Assembly: GCA_947585525.1 (NCBI GenBank)
Contig: CANPXA010000086.1
Coordinates: forward strand, 1-7,417
DNA: 7,417 nt
Reading direction: 5' to 3'
Origin: an uncultured Akkermansia sp.
GTDB taxonomy: Bacteria > Verrucomicrobiota > Verrucomicrobiia > Verrucomicrobiales > Akkermansiaceae
How positions within the stretch are numbered: position 1 is the first letter of the stretch; each line of letters starts with the position of its first letter. Shown here piece after piece: positions 4,756 through 7,417 of this stretch. A program made the position numbers and the translations under genes. The notes beneath the pieces were generated by a model that ran no database searches, was not told the origin of the DNA, and was given only the letters and a program-made list of their open reading frames with translations.

Positions 4756-5949
4756 ATGAAGAAACTACCACAATTGAATCGACCGGGCTACTTTGGGGAA
4801 TACGGCGGACGCTACGTGCCGGAGACACTGATGCCTCCGCTGTTGGAGGTAGAGAATGCGCTTACGGATATTTTGCCGAGCGCGGAGTACCAATCAAGGC
4901 TCAGCGAACTGCTGGCGGAATACTGCGGACGCCCGACGCCCATCACCTTCTGCGATCGCCTCTCCAAAGAACTCGGTATCGAGCTTTATTTGAAGCGCGA
5001 AGATCTGCTGCATACGGGTGCGCATAAAATCAACAACGCGCTGGGACAGGCGCTGCTTGCTCAGATGATGGGCAAGACGCACGTGATTGCCGAAACCGGG
5101 GCGGGGCAGCACGGCGTGGCCACTGCCACCGCTGCCGCGAAGTTCGGTCTGAAGTGCACCATCTTCATGGGGGCGAAGGATGTGGAACGTCAGGCTCCGA
5201 ACGTGCAGCGCATGAAGCTGCTCGGCGCCCAGGTGGTGGCGGTTCAAAGCGGCTCGTGCACACTTAAGGATGCCATCAACGAGGCCTTGCGGTACTGGAT
5301 TTCGCACCAGGCGGACACCATGTATGTCTTTGGCACGGCGGCAGGACCGCATCCCTTCCCCACGCTGGTGCGTGAGTTACAGAAAGTGATCGGCACTGAG
5401 GCGCGCCAACAGATGATATCCCGGACGGGTGGTCTGCCGGATGCGGTGGTGGCCTGCGTGGGTGGTGGATCGAACGCCATCGGTATGCTGTACCCCTTCG
5501 TTCAGGACGAACCCGTGAAACTCTACGGCGTGGAGGCCGGCGGAACGGGTGAACCCGGCTGCGCCAACTCCGCCTCCATCAACCTCGGGACACCCGGTGT
5601 GCTGCACGGCGCACGGATGAATTTGTTGCAAGATTCTCACGGGCAAATCCAGGAATCCTCCTCAATTTCTGCCGGACTCGATTACCCGGGCGTTGGACCT
5701 GAGCACGTGTACCTGCATGAGATTGGTCGCGTGCGTTACGTTGTGGCGCACGATCACGAAGCGCTCACCGCCTTCCGCAGACTTTCCGAGGCAGAGGGGA
5801 TCATTCCGGCTCTGGAAAGCTCACACGCCCTGGCGTGGGTTTTTGCCCATGCCAAGGATTTCGCCGCCGGCAGCAAGGTGCTGGTGAATCTCTCCGGTCG
5901 GGGCGACAAAGACCTCGCTCACGCCCTGCACTTCATCAAACTTGATTGA
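4756..5949 (+). CDS. trpB: Tryptophan synthase beta subunit
   Basis: TrpB condenses indole with L-serine to make L-tryptophan, using pyridoxal phosphate, in the cytoplasmic alpha2-beta2 complex with TrpA. The 397-residue length is normal. It starts GYFGEYGGRYVPE (11-23), typical of TrpB1. HTGAHKIN places the Schiff-base Lys at 91, AETGAGQHG has the catalytic Glu113 and the surrounding serine-carboxylate loop, and GGGSNA (236-241) is the phosphate-binding loop. GTPGVLHGARMN and the SSSISAGLDYPGVGPEH block are intact. ATG 4756 matches the family start; the open frame runs further upstream but crosses the promoter. No Shine-Dalgarno site is visible. The next gene, trpA, starts 8 bases after the TGA stop. 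No other trp biosynthesis gene is in the window. Confidence 0.97.
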   Translation: MKKLPQLNRPGYFGEYGGRYVPETLMPPLLEVENALTDILPSAEYQSRLSELLAEYCGRPTPITFCDRLSKELGIELYLKREDLLHTGAHKINNALGQALLAQMMGKTHVIAETGAGQHGVATATAAAKFGLKCTIFMGAKDVERQAPNVQRMKLLGAQVVAVQSGSCTLKDAINEALRYWISHQADTMYVFGTAAGPHPFPTLVRELQKVIGTEARQQMISRTGGLPDAVVACVGGGSNAIGMLYPFVQDEPVKLYGVEAGGTGEPGCANSASINLGTPGVLHGARMNLLQDSHGQIQESSSISAGLDYPGVGPEHVYLHEIGRVRYVVAHDHEALTAFRRLSEAEGIIPALESSHALAWVFAHAKDFAAGSKVLVNLSGRGDKDLAHALHFIKLD

Positions 5950-5957
5950 TTTTCCCC

Positions 5958-6743
5958 ATGAAAGAGACCATTCTTGCAGCCAATAAGAGCGGGCGGTGCG
6001 CCGTCATCCCATTTATCACCGCCGGTTTCCCCTCCCGGGACACCTTCTGGGAAACCCTGACTCAGGTGGACGCCGCCGGAGCGGATATCATCGAAATCGG
6101 CATCCCCTTCTCCGACCCCGTTGCCGACGGACCGGTGATTGAGGATATCAGCCGACAGGTGCTTGCGCAGGGCATGACGCTCGACTGGGTTATCGACGGC
6201 TTGCGTGCCCGAAAGGGAGCTTTCCGCGCTCGATTGGTACTCATGGGTTACATGAACCCCTTTGTCCAATACGGTTTGGAACGTTTGTCCGCCGATTGCT
6301 CCGCCGTGGGTGTGAGCGGTTTCATTGTGCCGGATCTTCCGCTGGAAGAAACCCCTGAATTCCGGGAAGCCATCGCCCCCTACGGTCTCACTCTCATTAC
6401 CCTTGTCGGTCCCAACACGACGACCGAGCGTATGAAACAGTACGCTCCCTTCTCGAAGGAGTACGTGTATGTGGTCTCTGTCCTCGGCACCACCGGTGGA
6501 GTGAACAAACACGTCGAGGCCGTGGCCGACACGATTCGTCGCGCACGTTCCGTCTTTGACGTCCCGCTCGCGCTCGGCTTCGGTCTGTGTGTCCCGGAGC
6601 AGCTTGACGCTCTTCCACCCGATGCTCGTCCCGATGCCGCCGTCATCGGCACCGCCCTCCTCCGACACATCGGGAACGGTGGCTCGCCCGCCTCATTCCT
6701 GGCTCCCTGGGTCAGATCAAATTCACATCCGTCCCAAGAATAA
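5958..6743 (+). CDS. trpA: Tryptophan synthase alpha subunit
   Basis: TrpA cleaves indole-3-glycerol phosphate to indole and glyceraldehyde-3-phosphate and passes indole to TrpB through the complex tunnel. The 261-residue protein is a TIM barrel: IPFITAGFP (17-25), EIGIPFSDPVADGP (46-59) with catalytic Glu46 and Asp57, VPDLPLEE, the loop-6 region ending SVLGTTGG, LGFGLCVPEQ and AVIGTALLRHIG. The Glu and Asp match E. coli Glu49 and Asp60. The ATG gives the usual N-terminus; a TTG at 5946 overlapping the trpB stop would add four residues. No ribosome site is obvious, suggesting coupling to trpB. The last codons (HPSQE) and the TAA stop fall in the terminal repeat of element B, so the native C-terminus may have been replaced; the loss of a few residues after the last helix is probably harmless. 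Confidence 0.96.
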   Translation: MKETILAANKSGRCAVIPFITAGFPSRDTFWETLTQVDAAGADIIEIGIPFSDPVADGPVIEDISRQVLAQGMTLDWVIDGLRARKGAFRARLVLMGYMNPFVQYGLERLSADCSAVGVSGFIVPDLPLEETPEFREAIAPYGLTLITLVGPNTTTERMKQYAPFSKEYVYVVSVLGTTGGVNKHVEAVADTIRRARSVFDVPLALGFGLCVPEQLDALPPDARPDAAVIGTALLRHIGNGGSPASFLAPWVRSNSHPSQE

Positions 6744-6765
6744 CGCGATCACAACGCGCGGTTAT
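6740..6765 (+). repeat. Hairpin just after the trpA stop codon
   Basis: ATAACGCG (6740-6747) pairs with CGCGGTTAT (6757-6765) with one bulged G and a 9-base loop. There is no T-run, so it is not a standard intrinsic terminator, but it could stabilise the 3' end of the trpBA message. Confidence 0.4.
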
Positions 6766-6834
6766 CATGATGACGGTTCTCAAGAAGTCTTCTCGTTCGT
6801 CCAATTCGCGGCGTAGCCGCCGAACTCCCATATC

Positions 6835-7017
6835 TAGCACCTCTAAAAACTCGTTTTTTAGATAGCGGGCAATCGATGGTGCGTATCCTCTCGGGCATTT
6901 TTCCCACTTTTCCTCCTCAAAATCTTCCCATTTTCCCCTATTTTTCCTTTTTTTTGACTCCTTTCTCCTCAACTTTTTTTCTCTCGTTTTTCACCCTGGT
7001 AGTTTTTAGAGGTGGCA
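6835..7017. mobile_element. Nested 183-bp insertion with a 5-bp target duplication
   Basis: The 14-bp repeats CACCTCTAAAAACT (6838-6851) and AGTTTTTAGAGGTG (7001-7014) are exact inverted copies; including three outer bases per side gives 15 of 17 matching. ATATC lies directly outside at 6830-6834 and 7018-7022, as expected of a 5-bp target-site duplication. Removing the insert plus one ATATC makes element B collinear with element A across the join. The interior has no gene: it holds a local hairpin TCTAAAAA/TTTTTAGA (6842-6862) and a pyrimidine-rich tract (about 6894-6998). Confidence 0.7.
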
Positions 7018-7020
7018 ATA

Positions 7021-7083
7021 TCGTAATTCGTAATTCGTAATTCGTAATTCGTAATTCGTAATTCGTAACTCGTAATTCGTAAA
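7021..7083 (+). repeat. Nine-unit heptamer array (TCGTAAT)
   Basis: There are nine consecutive 7-base units: seven TCGTAAT, one TCGTAAC (unit 7) and a final TCGTAAA leading into TGGGCGAGC. It is longer than the four-unit array at the same place in element A. On the minus strand it reads as a repetitive peptide (NYELRIT), which is an artefact of the repeat and not a gene. Confidence 0.92.
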
Positions 7084-7085
7084 TG

Positions 7086-7102
7086 GGCGAGCTCCGCTCG
7101 CC
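7086..7102. repeat. Hairpin GGCGAGC-TCC-GCTCGCC in element B
   Basis: This is a perfect 7-bp stem with a 3-base loop, directly after the heptamer array. It is the counterpart of 2350-2366, differing at one stem base, and is followed in both elements by the terminal repeat region. Confidence 0.75.
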
Positions 7103-7156
7103 TCTGTCTATTAAGCATCGCTTTTTCTTGGGACGGATGTGGCTCATGCCCCGGTC

Positions 7157-7417
7157 TCACATAAAATTATAAGCATCGACATCGAGGGTGACGGTGATGT
7201 CCTCACCGGGTGCGAGGCGTTTAATTTCCGCTGAGACGATATCGGCGATGGTCCGGGCACGGGGAGCCTTGAGAACGCATTGGAAGCGGAATTGACCGTA
7301 GGCTTTGGCGATGGGGGCAGGCATGGGATCGCTGATCTCAACTTCTGCCGGAAGAACGGAGAGGAGGCGTTTGTGGAGGGTCTCCGCGGCGAAGGATGCC
7401 ATGTCCTCTTGCGTCGA
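7157..7417 (-). CDS. priA: Primosomal protein N' (PriA helicase), C-terminal end only
   Basis: The visible 86 residues end in EDITVTLDVDAYNFM and contain DPMPAPIAKAYGQFRFQCVLKAP, a pattern matching the C-terminal domain of PriA (Pxxaxixkxxgxyryqxxlkap, then a final DVDPxxFL-like end). PriA is the cytoplasmic DNA helicase that reloads the replication fork at stalled structures. The frame stays open to the window edge at 7417, so the N-terminal DNA-binding and helicase domains lie outside the window. The gene converges on trpA, and its stop is 15 bases from the right end of element B. Confidence 0.82.
   Translation of the reverse strand, partial: STQEDMASFAAETLHKRLLSVLPAEVEISDPMPAPIAKAYGQFRFQCVLKAPRARTIADIVSAEIKRLAPGEDITVTLDVDAYNFM

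Larger units (their letters stand above)
6724..7141. mobile_element. Element B: inverted-repeat element related to element A, carrying a nested insertion
   Basis: CACATCCGTCCCAAGAA (6724-6740) has its exact reverse complement at 7125-7141 (17 bp). Between them lie a hairpin (6740-6765), a GCGGC-GTA-GCCGC hairpin (6808-6820), the nested element (6835-7017), nine TCGTAAT-type heptamers (7021-7083) and the GGCGAGC hairpin (7086-7102). The segment 7077-7109 matches 2341-2373 of element A at 31 of 33 positions. Without the nested element and one duplication copy it would be about 230 bp. No transposase frame is present. It fills the space between the convergent trpA and priA genes, with its left end inside the trpA coding region. 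No outer target duplication was found. Confidence 0.72.

Noticed and set aside
4665..4757. Longer TerC protein beginning near 4757
   Set aside because: The added residues are encoded by the divergent promoter region, are not TerC-like, and the internal ATG 4664 has a perfectly spaced -10.
5919..6668. Minus-strand 249-residue frame opposite trpA
   Set aside because: It is antisense to a clear trpA; His/Gly/Asp-rich composition reflects codon bias of the real gene.
6938..7160. Minus-strand frames with repeating NYELRIT peptide
   Set aside because: They are translations of the 7-base repeat array and pyrimidine tract, not proteins.
1..7417. CRISPR array, tRNA, rRNA or transposase gene
   Set aside because: No repeat-spacer pattern with unique spacers, no tRNA-like cloverleaf noticed and no transposase or integrase motif in any frame; the heptamers have no spacers.

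Overview
Gene content points to a free-living or host-associated bacterium with a GC content of roughly 55-60% (estimated by eye). The mix is a secreted SGNH hydrolase, a TerC-family membrane protein, an Mrp ATPase with a degenerate CxxC, a separate trpBA pair and priA. With weak or absent Shine-Dalgarno sequences, this is compatible with Verrucomicrobiota (Akkermansia-like), but that is a guess from gene style and not a demonstrated assignment.

Layout, left to right. (1) Positions 1-23 hold the first codons of a minus-strand gene that runs off the window, recognisable by its promoter at 31-59. (2) Positions 60-521 are a non-coding, hairpin-rich spacer with scattered TACGATK heptamers. (3) Positions 522-2027 (minus) encode a secreted SGNH/GDSL hydrolase with its own promoter. 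(4) Positions 2101-2405 are a transposase-less element (element A) with 38-bp terminal inverted repeats. (5) Positions 2473-2703 (plus) encode a small ribbon-helix-helix-like protein. (6) Positions 4664-2714 (minus) form a tight two-gene operon, TerC-family protein then mrp. (7) Positions 4665-4755 form a compact divergent promoter region built as an inverted repeat. (8) Positions 4756-6743 (plus) hold trpB and trpA. (9) Positions 6724-7141 are a second copy of the inverted-repeat element (element B), interrupted by a third, nested element at 6835-7017. (10) Positions 7157-7417 (minus) encode the C-terminus of PriA.

Two things stand out. First, three of the gene starts (1-23, SGNH hydrolase, TerC) share one geometry: a sigma70-type -35, a 17-bp spacer, a -10 hexamer, exactly 7 bases, then ATG. 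This predicts leaderless mRNAs. Second, elements A and B are related non-autonomous elements sharing terminal repeats, heptamer arrays (4 versus 9 units) and a GGCGAGC hairpin. Taking the nested 183-bp insertion and one copy of its 5-bp ATATC duplication out of element B restores its alignment to element A. The end of element B also supplies the last residues and stop codon of trpA.

The tryptophan synthase subunits TrpA and TrpB work together on the last two steps of tryptophan synthesis. Mrp is a predicted Fe-S cluster carrier and TerC a predicted metal-ion membrane protein. The others have no visible functional link beyond position.
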